Origin: Roseivirga pacifica
GTDB lineage: Bacteria > Bacteroidota > Bacteroidia > Cytophagales > Cyclobacteriaceae
DNA: 64,000 bases
Assembly (NCBI RefSeq): GCF_900111145.1
Contig: NZ_FOIR01000003.1
Coordinates: 186,001 to 250,000 of the forward strand
Direction of reading: 5' to 3'
The notes below the pieces were generated by a model. That model ran no database searches. It was not told where the DNA came from and saw only the letters and a list, made by a program, of their open reading frames with translations. The position numbers and the translations under genes were made by a program. Position 1 is the stretch's first letter, and each line of letters starts with the position of its first letter. This document shows, piece after piece, positions 24,769 through 33,343 of this stretch.

Positions 24769-25905
24769 ATGACCATTGGCCTACTCAAAGAACCTTCGGG
24801 GGAGCACCGTGTGGCACTGCTACCCGAGAACATCAAAACACTCACAGATTTAAAAGTAAGCGTTAAGATTGAATCAGAAGCAGGCGCCTTAGCCTTTGCA
24901 ACCAATAGCGACTACACAAGTGCCGGAACGAACATCACTTCCCGAACTGATACATTATCAGCAGATGTAATCATTGGCATCAACCCACCCACAGATGCGG
25001 AACTTGCAGAGCTAAAACCCGAACAAGTATTGATTTGCGTTTTTCAACCACTTTCCAATCGGGCGCTGGTCGAAAAACTACTCTCGCTTAAAGTCACCTC
25101 TTTCAGCTTAGATAATATTCCGCGCACCACACGGGCGCAAGCCATGGATGTGCTGTCTTCTATGGCAACAGTTGCTGGTTACAAAGCCGTGCTAATGGCG
25201 GCATCTGCCTCTCCCCGCTTCTTCCCCATGTTTATGACAGCGGCTGGCAGTATTATTCCTTCCAAAGTATTGGTTCTGGGAGCTGGTGTAGCGGGATTAC
25301 AAGCCATTGCTACCGCCCGCAGACTCGGTGCTGTTGTAGAAGCCTTTGATGTACGAACTGCAGCCGAAGAGGAAGTAAAATCGCTAGGCGCCAAATTTGT
25401 AAAAGTAGAAGGTGCCAAAGATGAAGCAACGGCCGGAGGTTATGCCGTAGAGCAAAGCGATGAATATAAAGCCAAGCAACAAGCCTTGGTACAAGAACAT
25501 GCAGCCAAGGCTAACATTATAATTACCACGGCCCAGATTCCTGGCCGAAAAGCACCAATACTGATTACAGAATCAACGGTTGGAAAAATGCAGCCAGGAT
25601 CGGTAATAGTGGATTTAGCAGCTGCTACCGGAGGCAACTGCGCCCTTACTGAAAACGACAAAACCGTGGTTAAAGAAGGCGTGACCATTATTGGTGACTC
25701 CAATTTGGCCACCACCATGCCAGCAGATGCCAGCAAAATGTTTGGTAAAAATGTAATCAACTTTCTGAAACTTCTTATCGCAGAAGAAGGCAGCCTAAAC
25801 CTGAATTGGGAAGATGAAATTGTTGCCAAAACCTGTGTTACGCACTCCGGAGAAGTAAAAAGTGAGCGTGTAAACAAAATTCTTTTTCAACCAGAAACCG
25901 CCTAA
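24769..25905 (+). CDS. pntAA: NAD(P) transhydrogenase, NAD-binding subunit alpha-1
   Basis: A 378-aa soluble subunit (domain I) of proton-translocating transhydrogenase, which passes hydride between NADH and NADP+ at the cost of proton entry. The N-terminus MTIGLLKEPSGEHRVALLPEN and the nucleotide-binding segment VLVLGAGVAGLQAIATARRLGAVVEAFDVR are typical, as is the RQD-loop-like TAAEEEVKSLGAKF region. No membrane helices are present; these are on the separate next gene, as in the three-subunit form. The pntAB gene begins 3 bp after its stop. Confidence 0.96.
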   Translation: MTIGLLKEPSGEHRVALLPENIKTLTDLKVSVKIESEAGALAFATNSDYTSAGTNITSRTDTLSADVIIGINPPTDAELAELKPEQVLICVFQPLSNRALVEKLLSLKVTSFSLDNIPRTTRAQAMDVLSSMATVAGYKAVLMAASASPRFFPMFMTAAGSIIPSKVLVLGAGVAGLQAIATARRLGAVVEAFDVRTAAEEEVKSLGAKFVKVEGAKDEATAGGYAVEQSDEYKAKQQALVQEHAAKANIIITTAQIPGRKAPILITESTVGKMQPGSVIVDLAAATGGNCALTENDKTVVKEGVTIIGDSNLATTMPADASKMFGKNVINFLKLLIAEEGSLNLNWEDEIVAKTCVTHSGEVKSERVNKILFQPETA

Positions 25906-25908
25906 AAT

Positions 25909-26220
25909 ATGGATAACCTACTGAGCCTGTTTTACGAAAACAGGGAATTCATTTTTCTCATCATCGTTTCTATTTTTCTAGGGATAGAAGTTATTTCTAA
26001 TGTACCTGCCGTACTGCATACTCCGCTCATGTCTGGTGCCAACGCCATTCACGGGGTAGTCATCATCGGTTCGATCATTATTATGCTAGAGGCCGATCCT
26101 ACCAATTATTTCGCACTTGGCCTTGGCTTTTTGGCGGTGGTGCTCGGCACACTCAATGTGGTTGGTGGTTTTGTGGTGACCAACCGCATGTTGGAAATGT
26201 TCAAGAAAAAAGAGAAGTAG
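25909..26220 (+). CDS. pntAB: NAD(P) transhydrogenase subunit alpha-2 (membrane)
   Basis: A 103-aa membrane protein with three to four helices (FIFLIIVSIFLGIEVI, AIHGVVIIGSIIIMLEA, YFALGLGFLAVVLGTLNVVGGFVV) and the conserved pattern VPAVLHTPLMSGANAIHG. It is the domain II segment that in E. coli is fused to the end of PntA. It forms part of the proton channel with PntB, whose gene begins 3 bp downstream. Confidence 0.95.
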   Translation: MDNLLSLFYENREFIFLIIVSIFLGIEVISNVPAVLHTPLMSGANAIHGVVIIGSIIIMLEADPTNYFALGLGFLAVVLGTLNVVGGFVVTNRMLEMFKKKEK

Positions 26221-26223
26221 ACC

Positions 26224-27633
26224 ATGACATCAATACTAGGACTCAGTCTACTCGAACTTTGCTACATCATTGCTTCGGTGACCTTTATTTTTGGTTTGAA
26301 AATGCTTTCGAGCCCAGATAAGGCACGTAAAGGAAATTTAATTGCAGCATATGGAATGGGCATTGCCATTATTGCCACCATTCTGTTTAAAGAAGAACTC
26401 ACCCCCGAAAAGTGGCCAAATTATGCACTGATATTAGCGGGGCTAGTGGTAGGAACTGTAATAGGCACCCGAATGGCCTTAAAAGTGAAAATGACAGCCA
26501 TGCCGCAAATGGTATCCTTCTTTAATGGAATGGGAGGTGCCTGTGCTGCTGTGATCTCTCTCGTTGAATTTGACCATTTAATGCACGCAGGCCAAGTAGA
26601 GCTAGGAATGATGATCGTGATCATTCTCGGTTTAATCATTGGTAGCGTTTCATTCTCCGGAAGTATTATAGCTTATGGTAAGCTAGAAGGCAAAATCGCA
26701 GACAGAGCATTGCCTGCAGGCCAAGTCATCAATATTGTTCTTCTTTTAGCAATACTCGGTTTGGGCGCATTTATTGTTTGGAGTGGCTCCACCTCACCTA
26801 TTTATATCTATGCCCTTTTGGCAATTTCTCTGCTATACGGAGTACTCTTTGTAATGCCAATTGGGGGCGCTGATATGCCAGTGGTTATTTCGTTACTCAA
26901 TAGTTTTACAGGCATGGCTGCGGCCTTTGGCGGCTTTCTGTACGACAACCAAGCCATGCTAACTGGTGGGATTCTGGTAGGTTCTGCAGGCACTATTCTA
27001 ACCGTTCTTATGTGTACCGCCATGAACCGCTCACTCACCAATGTAATTATTGGTTCCTTTGGTGGCAACTCGGCCGCTGGTGGAGAAAGCGGAGAAGAAG
27101 GAAGCATTAAAGAAATTACAGTAACAGACGCTGCTATTTTACTAGCATACGCCAACAAAGTAATGGTTGTACCTGGTTATGGATTGGCAGTAGCGCAGGC
27201 ACAACATACCATTCATAACTTAGAAAAACTCCTTGACGATAAGGGAGTTGAGATGAATTATGCCATTCATCCTGTTGCTGGTAGGATGCCCGGTCATATG
27301 AATGTACTTTTAGCTGAGGCAGATGTGCCCTATCCGAAATTATTGGAAATGGAAGATGCCAACGAAGCTATGGCTAGTACCGATGTAGTACTTGTAATTG
27401 GTGCGAATGACGTGGTAAATCCGGCAGCAGAAAATGATCCTTCGAGCCCAATTTATGGAATGCCTATAGTAAAAGTATTGGAAGCCAAGAATGTGATAGT
27501 AATGAAGCGCTCTATGGGCAAGGGCTATGCAGGAATTGAAAATAAGCTATTCTACCACGATAAAAACAGAATGCTTTTTGGAGACGCAAAAGACTCAATA
27601 GAAAAACTAATATCAGAAGTAAAAAACCTTTAA
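26224..27633 (+). CDS. pntB: NAD(P) transhydrogenase subunit beta
   Basis: A 469-aa subunit. About nine membrane helices fill residues 1-265 and carry the channel. The NADP(H)-binding domain III follows, with VMVVPGYGLAVAQAQHTIHNL, HPVAGRMPGHMNVLLAEADVPY and VVLVIGANDVVNPAAENDPSSPIYGMP, all family hallmarks. The length is normal. Together with pntAA and pntAB it gives the complete enzyme, a source of NADPH for biosynthesis and redox defence. Confidence 0.97.
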   Translation: MTSILGLSLLELCYIIASVTFIFGLKMLSSPDKARKGNLIAAYGMGIAIIATILFKEELTPEKWPNYALILAGLVVGTVIGTRMALKVKMTAMPQMVSFFNGMGGACAAVISLVEFDHLMHAGQVELGMMIVIILGLIIGSVSFSGSIIAYGKLEGKIADRALPAGQVINIVLLLAILGLGAFIVWSGSTSPIYIYALLAISLLYGVLFVMPIGGADMPVVISLLNSFTGMAAAFGGFLYDNQAMLTGGILVGSAGTILTVLMCTAMNRSLTNVIIGSFGGNSAAGGESGEEGSIKEITVTDAAILLAYANKVMVVPGYGLAVAQAQHTIHNLEKLLDDKGVEMNYAIHPVAGRMPGHMNVLLAEADVPYPKLLEMEDANEAMASTDVVLVIGANDVVNPAAENDPSSPIYGMPIVKVLEAKNVIVMKRSMGKGYAGIENKLFYHDKNRMLFGDAKDSIEKLISEVKNL

Positions 27634-27635
27634 CC

Positions 27636-27971
27636 TTGAACTATCACAACAAAAAATTCAAACCGATTGAGAACTCATCCAATGGAGAGGTCTCGCCCGA
27701 CATGGTTTTCCATTATCAGCAAAATGGCGAAGTACTGACTTGCCAATATAAAGGTGCAAACATTGTAAAGGGGGAGATTATTGGCCTAGTAGATGAGACA
27801 GGTGTAATTGAAATGCAATACGAGCAAATCAACAATAAAGGAGAGATAAGGACTGGCAAATGCACTTCAACTCCTGAAACCCTTCCCTGCGGTAAAATCA
27901 GGCTCCATGAAAAATGGCAGTGGACATCTGGCGACTACTCTCACGGTCAATCCATTATTGAAGAAGTATAA
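27636..27971 (+). CDS. Small conserved-looking protein of unknown function
   Basis: A 111-aa soluble protein with a beta-rich pattern (DMVFHYQQNGEVLTCQYKG, IEMQYEQINNKGEIRTGKC, KIRLHEKWQWTSGDYSHGQSIIEE). I associate this pattern with short Bacteroidota proteins that are often labelled N-acetylglutamate synthase in databases; no acetyltransferase motif is visible, so that label is not adopted. The start is TTG at 27636, 3 bp after the pntB stop; the next in-frame ATG would remove 22 residues. Its position suggests co-transcription with the pnt genes, but no functional link can be read. Confidence 0.72.
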   Translation: MNYHNKKFKPIENSSNGEVSPDMVFHYQQNGEVLTCQYKGANIVKGEIIGLVDETGVIEMQYEQINNKGEIRTGKCTSTPETLPCGKIRLHEKWQWTSGDYSHGQSIIEEV

Positions 27972-28035
27972 AGAAATACAGAATAAATTGAATCTGTAAA
28001 AAAGGTTTTCTTATTATTGAAGGAAACATTCCAAC

Positions 28036-28701
28036 ATGACTAAGAAGTACCTGCTCTCAACAGCCATAGCGCTAACGCTTTTCTTATCAGCCTGTTCTGC
28101 TCCAACACAATTGCTTGAATCTTGGGCACCACCAACCATCGAAGCCAAGTCCTTCGATAAAATTGGTATTGTTATGATCTCGCAAAACGAGCAGGCTAAA
28201 GAGAATATAGAATACGCTATCGCAGAAGAAATGCGTACAAAAGGCTATAAGGCCACCCCTACTTTCAATGTTTTTCCTTTTGCAGGCAACAAAAAAGTAC
28301 AGGAGGACCTAAACCTTTCGGCCGAAGAACAGCAAGATTATATTCGCGAGAGAATTAACCGATTCGATTTTGACGCCCTAATCGTTGTCAGTATTCTAGA
28401 TGTTGAGCAAGAGATTAAGCAAAGGCCTTCTGTTGGATTCAGTTACTCTGGCCCCGTTCAACGCTATGATGCTAACTATACAGAGTACATTCAGTATACA
28501 TCTGCCTCTGTTTATAAGGTTAATTACTCCATTCTATCTAATTACTTTATAGAAGCCAGCATGTTCGATATTGAGTCGGAAGAACTACACTGGACAGGAC
28601 AATACAAAATCAAAGACCCTAGCCATTTGAATAAATCAGCAACGGATTTCTCTGATGCCTTGGTTGAAGAATTAGTGAAGAAAAACGTGATTACTAAGTA
28701 A
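28036..28701 (+). CDS. Lipoprotein of unknown function
   Basis: A 221-aa lipoprotein (signal MTKKYLLSTAIALTLFLSAC). The body has an alternating strand-helix pattern: FDKIGIVMISQNEQAKENIEYAIAEEM, FDFDALIVVSILDVEQEI and SYFIEASMFDIESEELHWTGQ-like segments. The layout recalls small periplasmic lipoproteins of the DUF4136/GNA1162 kind, but I do not see a decisive signature. The ywbE gene starts within its stop codon (TAATG), so the two are translationally coupled. Confidence 0.78.
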   Translation: MTKKYLLSTAIALTLFLSACSAPTQLLESWAPPTIEAKSFDKIGIVMISQNEQAKENIEYAIAEEMRTKGYKATPTFNVFPFAGNKKVQEDLNLSAEEQQDYIRERINRFDFDALIVVSILDVEQEIKQRPSVGFSYSGPVQRYDANYTEYIQYTSASVYKVNYSILSNYFIEASMFDIESEELHWTGQYKIKDPSHLNKSATDFSDALVEELVKKNVITK

Positions 28702-28892
28702 TGGAAGGTACCAAACGAGCCAATATTAAGCCCGGCATAAGGGTTAACATTGTTCTTAAACAAGACCAAAGATCGGGTAAGCTCACAGAAGGAATTGTTA
28801 AAGACCTACTCACCAAATCACCCAACCATCCTCATGGCATAAAAGTACGCCTAGCAGACGGACAAGTAGGCAGGGTAAAGGAGATTCTGTAA
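28701..28892 (+). CDS. YwbE family protein
   Basis: A 63-aa basic protein that matches the YwbE family throughout: RANIKPGIRVNIVLKQDQRSG, then LTEGIVKDLLTKSPNHPHGI and KVRLADGQVGRV. The family is widespread and its function is not established; the fold is expected to be a small beta barrel. Its ATG overlaps the stop of the preceding lipoprotein gene by one base. Confidence 0.9.
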   Translation: MEGTKRANIKPGIRVNIVLKQDQRSGKLTEGIVKDLLTKSPNHPHGIKVRLADGQVGRVKEIL

Positions 28893-28910
28893 GACTACTG
28901 GCATTTTCCT

Positions 28911-28918
28911 TAAGTTTG
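28911..28918 (+). promoter_or_regulatory. -7-like element just before the pseudouridine synthase
   Basis: TAAGTTTG matches TAnnTTTG exactly but ends only 4 bp before the ATG at 28923. If used, the transcript would start at or next to the start codon, that is, be leaderless. No clear -33 TTTG accompanies it (TCTG at 28886 is the nearest). Confidence 0.3.
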
Positions 28919-28922
28919 CGAA

Positions 28923-29621
28923 ATGCTAAAAATTCTCTTTGAAGATGACCATATAGTCGCCATTAATAAACCGCATGGGCTTTTGGTACACAGATCTGCC
29001 ATAGCCACCAACACCGATGTTTATGCAGTTCAAGAGCTGAGAAATCAACTGAACTGCCATGTCTCCCCCGTGCATCGGCTCGATAGAAAAACATCGGGCG
29101 TACTCTTATTTAGCAAAAATAAGGATCTAGTTGCACCGCTTCAGCAGCAGTTCGCTAGCCACCAAGTTGAAAAAACCTATCTGGCTATTCTCCGTGGTTG
29201 GACGGATGACAATGGCACAATTGACTATGCTTTAACAAACGACAAAGGCAAAACTCAAGAAGCCATCACCCGATATAGTACACTGGAACGAACAGAGATA
29301 GCTGTTCCTTTTGGTAAACATGCCACTTCAAGATACTCCCTTATAGAGGCAAAGCCGCAAACGGGCAGAATGCATCAGCTCAGAAAGCACTTCGCCCATA
29401 TTCTACATCCAATAATTGGAGATAGGCCGCATGGCTGTAACAAGCAGAATAAACTGTTTCTAGAAAAGTGGCAAATGAGCACCATGCTACTTCATGCACA
29501 AAAGCTCAAATTCACTCATCCGCTGAGCAAACAGACCATCGAGGTAAAGGCTGAATTACAATCTGAATTTAAAAGAATGTTGCATACACTGGAGTTCAAC
29601 TACTCCTCTCCTTCTTTGTAA
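28923..29621 (+). CDS. RluA-family pseudouridine synthase, TruC-like
   Basis: A 232-aa enzyme that isomerises uridine to pseudouridine in RNA. The catalytic motif HRLDRKTSGVLLFSKN places the active aspartate at about residue 54, and the second motif PQTGRMHQLRKHFAHI is intact. The lack of an S4 domain and the short length match TruC, which modifies U65 of tRNAs, better than RluC or RluD. Its 3' end overlaps the 3' end of the convergent PPK2 gene by 22 bp. Confidence 0.92.
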   Translation: MLKILFEDDHIVAINKPHGLLVHRSAIATNTDVYAVQELRNQLNCHVSPVHRLDRKTSGVLLFSKNKDLVAPLQQQFASHQVEKTYLAILRGWTDDNGTIDYALTNDKGKTQEAITRYSTLERTEIAVPFGKHATSRYSLIEAKPQTGRMHQLRKHFAHILHPIIGDRPHGCNKQNKLFLEKWQMSTMLLHAQKLKFTHPLSKQTIEVKAELQSEFKRMLHTLEFNYSSPSL

Positions 29622-30391
29622 GGAATTCGCTTTAAAATGTGCTTGATTACAGCAACTCTGGCCGTTGTTTTACGGTTTGCCCGCAAAATAGTCCACGGGT
29701 TTTTCTCTGTATTAGTATGCGCAAACATTCGTTCTTTATAGCCCGTGTAAACATCCCATAACTCCTGTGCTTTAGCATCAACCGGAGACATCTTCCACCT
29801 TTTTAAAGGGTTAGAAGCAATGTCAGCAAAGCGATCGGCTTGCTCATCTTTACTAATGGAAAAGTAAAACTTCATGAGAATTATGCCGCTGTTGGTGATC
29901 ATGTTTTCAAAGTCATTGACCTCCGACATAAAACGTTCATACTCTTCTTCGGTACAAAAGCCATTCACAGGCTCTACCACTGCTCGGTTGTACCAACTAC
30001 GGTCAAAAAGTACAATTTCGCCCGGGTTCGGTAGTTTGTTGATATAACGCTGAAAATACCACTGCCCTTTTTCTTCCATTGTTGGTTTTGGCAAAGCCAC
30101 CACCCTGTAGTTTCGCGGGTTAATATGGTGTGTAACCCTTCGTATAGCTCCTCCTTTACCGGCTGCATCGCGCCCTTCAAAAAGTAAGCATACACGCTTG
30201 TTATGCTTTATTACCCATTGCTGCATTTTTATAAGCTCCACCTGCAGCTCTTCCAGCATCTTTTCGTACTTCACGTAGCGAAGTACTTTTTCTGGGTTAA
30301 TATTATCCCCCTGCTGCAACAATAGTTTTATGGCCTTATTACTATTGAGCAGTTTCAAATCCTTTTGAGAAAAGTAGTATGTCTTACTCAT
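29600..30391 (-). CDS. Polyphosphate kinase 2 family protein (second of tandem pair)
   Basis: A 263-aa PPK2 enzyme, which uses polyphosphate to phosphorylate nucleotides. It has Walker A FEGRDAAGKGGAIRR (about residues 68-82), the lid-region arginines in RRVTHHINPRNYRVVALPKP, and Walker B FDRSWYNRAVVEPV. The single-domain length fits the ADP/GDP-phosphorylating class I. The start overlaps the stop of the upstream paralogue by one base. Its C-terminus overlaps the truC-like gene on the other strand. Confidence 0.93.
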   Translation of the reverse strand: MSKTYYFSQKDLKLLNSNKAIKLLLQQGDNINPEKVLRYVKYEKMLEELQVELIKMQQWVIKHNKRVCLLFEGRDAAGKGGAIRRVTHHINPRNYRVVALPKPTMEEKGQWYFQRYINKLPNPGEIVLFDRSWYNRAVVEPVNGFCTEEEYERFMSEVNDFENMITNSGIILMKFYFSISKDEQADRFADIASNPLKRWKMSPVDAKAQELWDVYTGYKERMFAHTNTEKNPWTILRANRKTTARVAVIKHILKRIPYKEGEE

Positions 30392-31290
30392 TAAATAAGC
30401 TTATAAATTGAACGATGGAACCTCATAACCACATTGGGATCAGGAAGCACAGTGGTATTGGCATTCTCCTTCCCTTGGTATTCGAACTTTGATAATACGT
30501 GGCGAATACTCTCTAATCGGGCCACCTTCTTGGTATTCGTTTTAATAATTGTCCACGGGCAAAAAGTAGTGTGCGTACGGGCAAACATCTGCTCCTTATA
30601 ATAAGTGTAACGCTCCCACATTTCCTGCCCCTTTTCATCAACAGGGCTAAGCTTCCAATGCTTAAGTGGGTTGCTTCTACGGTCGTCAAATCTACGGCTT
30701 TGCTCTTCTTTGGTGATAGAAAACCAAAGCTTTATTACGTGCACACCGTCTTCAAACAACATGTGCTCAAACTCTGGCACTTGGCGCATAAATTGTTGAT
30801 AATGGTCTTCGGTACAGAAGCCCATCACCGGCTCAACTACCGCACGGTTATACCAGCTTCTATCAAAGAAAACTATTTCACCAGCATTTGGCAGTTCCTT
30901 TATATATCTCCTAAAATACCACTGACCAAGCTCTAAATCGGTAGGTTTGTTTAAGGCCACAACCCTTAATGAACGTGGATTCATATGCTCTACAAACCGC
31001 TTAATTGAACCGCCCTTTCCTGCAGCATCTCTACCTTCGAATATTACTGCAACACGCTGCTTGGTTTCGGCCACCCAGCGCTGCCATTTTACAAGCTCTA
31101 CTTGCAGTTGTTCTAACTGGCGTTCGTACTCCACGTTGAACATCGCCTTGCCGTAATCTCGGCCTTTACGTTGCAAGGCTGCTTCCAAATCGGCTCTGTT
31201 CTTAATTTGAGAAAAATCCAAATTGGTAAGCCTTTGAGATGGCTTAAGCTTATTGGTAACGGAATGGTCTGTGATTAAAAACTCACTCAT
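30391..31290 (-). CDS. Polyphosphate kinase 2 family protein (first of tandem pair)
   Basis: A 299-aa PPK2 enzyme with Walker A FEGRDAAGKGGSIKR, MNPRSLRVVALNKPTDLELGQW and Walker B FDRSWYNRAVVEPVMGF. Compared with the next gene it has about 35 extra residues, partly in an N-terminal arm (residues 1-40) and partly in a C-terminal extension (about 275-299, ending VVMRFHRSIYKLI). The catalytic cores are closely similar, pointing to duplication followed by divergence of the ends. The one-base overlap suggests both are made together, perhaps as a hetero-oligomer or with different nucleotide preference. Confidence 0.93.
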   Translation of the reverse strand: MSEFLITDHSVTNKLKPSQRLTNLDFSQIKNRADLEAALQRKGRDYGKAMFNVEYERQLEQLQVELVKWQRWVAETKQRVAVIFEGRDAAGKGGSIKRFVEHMNPRSLRVVALNKPTDLELGQWYFRRYIKELPNAGEIVFFDRSWYNRAVVEPVMGFCTEDHYQQFMRQVPEFEHMLFEDGVHVIKLWFSITKEEQSRRFDDRRSNPLKHWKLSPVDEKGQEMWERYTYYKEQMFARTHTTFCPWTIIKTNTKKVARLESIRHVLSKFEYQGKENANTTVLPDPNVVMRFHRSIYKLI

Positions 31291-31429
31291 ATAATACTGA
31301 ATCAGGGAATTCTAAATTAATGAAAAACCTACAAGTTGCATGTTATTTAAAAGCATATAGCGGAAAAACTATATTGTGAATACTATAATCCGTCTAATTC
31401 GTTTAGTTTGCGGAAAAGAATAATTCCTT

Positions 31430-32212
31430 ATGAAATCAAAATTACTGCTTTTAGCCTGTTTATGCTTTCTTACAAAGTTATCCCTAGGACAAGATAAAAT
31501 TATCACGATTTATGGAGACACGCTTCGCGGTTCATATGATATTCAACGAGACCACCGCGGCCTAGAGTCTGTCAAAATTGAGCTTGAGAATGGTGAGAAA
31601 GAAATTCATAAGATATACAGAGTTAAAAGAATTGAGGATGCCAACGGGGATATATATGAACCTATCAAGGTTGGCGATCAGTTAACTTTCGGAAAGAAAA
31701 TAAAAGAAGGCACCCTTAGTCTATTCTATTTCACCGATCAGAAAAGCACCATCAGATTTAACCACTCTGCGCTTGTAAAAAGCGATGGTAGTTCCATGAG
31801 GGTACCCGGTATTGTAGGATTCAGAAAAGCAATGATGGACTTTTTGCCCGAGTGTGATCAGGTTCAGGCTAAACTCAATGATAAAACATTTGGAAAAACA
31901 GACCTCAACGAAATTATTGATGAATACAATGCTTGTGCTGACATTCAAGTAGCCGATGCCCAAGCTATTCAATCATCCAAGATCCAAGCTACTGAGACAA
32001 AGAATAAGCTATCAGACCAGTTTGATGCCTTTAGAGAGGCACTTGATGCGTCTTCAATAGCGAACAAAAAGGAAGCACTAGATATGTTTAACGATTTGGC
32101 TGATAAACTTGTGAATGGTGAAAACGTACCGAGTTATCTATCTAACGCCCTGAAACAAGCTGTTTCTGCAGACAGCAAGCTCACCAACATATTGAACAGT
32201 CTTTTGAAGTAG
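31430..32212 (+). CDS. Secreted protein of unknown function
   Basis: A 260-aa exported protein (signal MKSKLLLLACLCFLTKLSLGQ). A short beta domain (IYGDTLRGSYDIQRDHRGLESVKIEL) is followed by a region with FLPECDQVQAKLNDKTFGKTDL ending in EYNAC, and then by a helical tail with many Asp, Ala and Lys. The strand-then-helices plan, and the FLPEC...YNAC stretch, resemble the protein at 2801-3454. No catalytic motif is seen. It converges on the DUF1573 gene with a 3-bp gap. Confidence 0.75.
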   Translation: MKSKLLLLACLCFLTKLSLGQDKIITIYGDTLRGSYDIQRDHRGLESVKIELENGEKEIHKIYRVKRIEDANGDIYEPIKVGDQLTFGKKIKEGTLSLFYFTDQKSTIRFNHSALVKSDGSSMRVPGIVGFRKAMMDFLPECDQVQAKLNDKTFGKTDLNEIIDEYNACADIQVADAQAIQSSKIQATETKNKLSDQFDAFREALDASSIANKKEALDMFNDLADKLVNGENVPSYLSNALKQAVSADSKLTNILNSLLK

Positions 32213-32215
32213 GCA

Positions 32216-33250
32216 CTACTTTACATGTGCCTTAAAAGTAATAACCTGCACTGGTCGTACCCCATCATTAGAGAAAACGGCCAGTGTTTTTCTTTCTAAG
32301 CCTGTGCGGTTGGTGAAATCAAAAACCACCTTTAGTTGTGCGTTTTCTCCTGGTTTAATGGACTCTTCTGTGAGTTCAAACCTCAAACAATCACAATTAG
32401 ATTCTACCTTTTCTATGTTAAGCACATCACTTCCGTTATTAGATAGAAAGATTACTTCTGTAGCAATTTCACCTTCTTCTACCACCCTAAAGTCAAAGTT
32501 CACCTTAGTAATCCCTAGTCTAGCATTGCTCTGAGACTTTTCAGGAAAAAGCGTGTACTGAATTGGGAAGTAAGCAATGGTATCATTATCATTAATTATT
32601 GGCAAAATTCGCTTAACAAAACCGAGTTGACTGCTTTTGTATGTGGGCACTGTCAAGGTAACTTTTGTAAACCGATCGTGAGGCACGTTTTTGGGCAAAA
32701 AGGCCACTTGAATTGAATCGGCACTGGAAACATTAGATAGCATCAAGTCCTTCCCCCCTAAGTTAAACAAGTCGAAAGTTGCACTTAAAGTATCTCCGCG
32801 CGTTGCTGCCTTTAGGTTGAATACCTGCTCCTTCGATCTAAACGGCCAAAACTCATTTCTGAAGGCTTTAAAAACATCAACCTCTGGCTGTAATACTTGG
32901 TACTGAAAGTAGTAGGTTTGCGCAACAACACCTTGATTTGAGGTTAGCGAGACACTATCGAAGTAGATTCCTGCGTTTTCGGGCAAATCAAGCGTAAGCT
33001 CCCAAAGCTGCTTGGCCTTAGGCTTTACCTGTTTGTAAATTGTATCTCCTTTTATCAGTTGACCAATATTTCCAACTTTTAATCGTACGCCTGTCTCAGA
33101 TTCGTTTTGCCAACTCAGCTGATAACTCACCTTTTCTACCTCTCCCTCAAACACGCCTAAGTCAACAAAAGCCTTTGCCTCGTCTTGGGCTAAACTTGTA
33201 TTTAGAATAAAAAAAGAAAGGATTGCGGGAAGCCAAAGGCGTAAATGCAT
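32216..33250 (-). CDS. DUF1573 domain-containing secreted protein
   Basis: A 344-aa protein with a signal peptide (LPAILSFFILNTSLAQ). The C-terminal 110 residues are a DUF1573/ASH-like immunoglobulin fold with the typical pattern FLSNNGSDVLNIEKVESNCDCLRFEL, then KPGENAQLKVVFDFTNRTG. An earlier, more divergent copy is visible around residues 135-235 (FDLFNLGGKDLMLSNVSSADSIQ). These domains are common in surface proteins of the phylum; the role is unknown. The NCDC cysteine pair is conserved. Confidence 0.85.
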   Translation of the reverse strand: MHLRLWLPAILSFFILNTSLAQDEAKAFVDLGVFEGEVEKVSYQLSWQNESETGVRLKVGNIGQLIKGDTIYKQVKPKAKQLWELTLDLPENAGIYFDSVSLTSNQGVVAQTYYFQYQVLQPEVDVFKAFRNEFWPFRSKEQVFNLKAATRGDTLSATFDLFNLGGKDLMLSNVSSADSIQVAFLPKNVPHDRFTKVTLTVPTYKSSQLGFVKRILPIINDNDTIAYFPIQYTLFPEKSQSNARLGITKVNFDFRVVEEGEIATEVIFLSNNGSDVLNIEKVESNCDCLRFELTEESIKPGENAQLKVVFDFTNRTGLERKTLAVFSNDGVRPVQVITFKAHVK

Positions 33251-33343
33251 ATTGAATGAAGCTTTTAATTGGTTAGGCCAAAATTAAACGATGAATTGTT
33301 GAATTGAGTGCTTCATTCTTATTTATTTGCCCAAAATTTAAAA

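Noticed and set aside
25440-25877. 145-aa minus-strand open frame within pntAA
   Set aside because: Shadow of the alpha subunit reading frame; composition is that of a reverse-complemented coding sequence.
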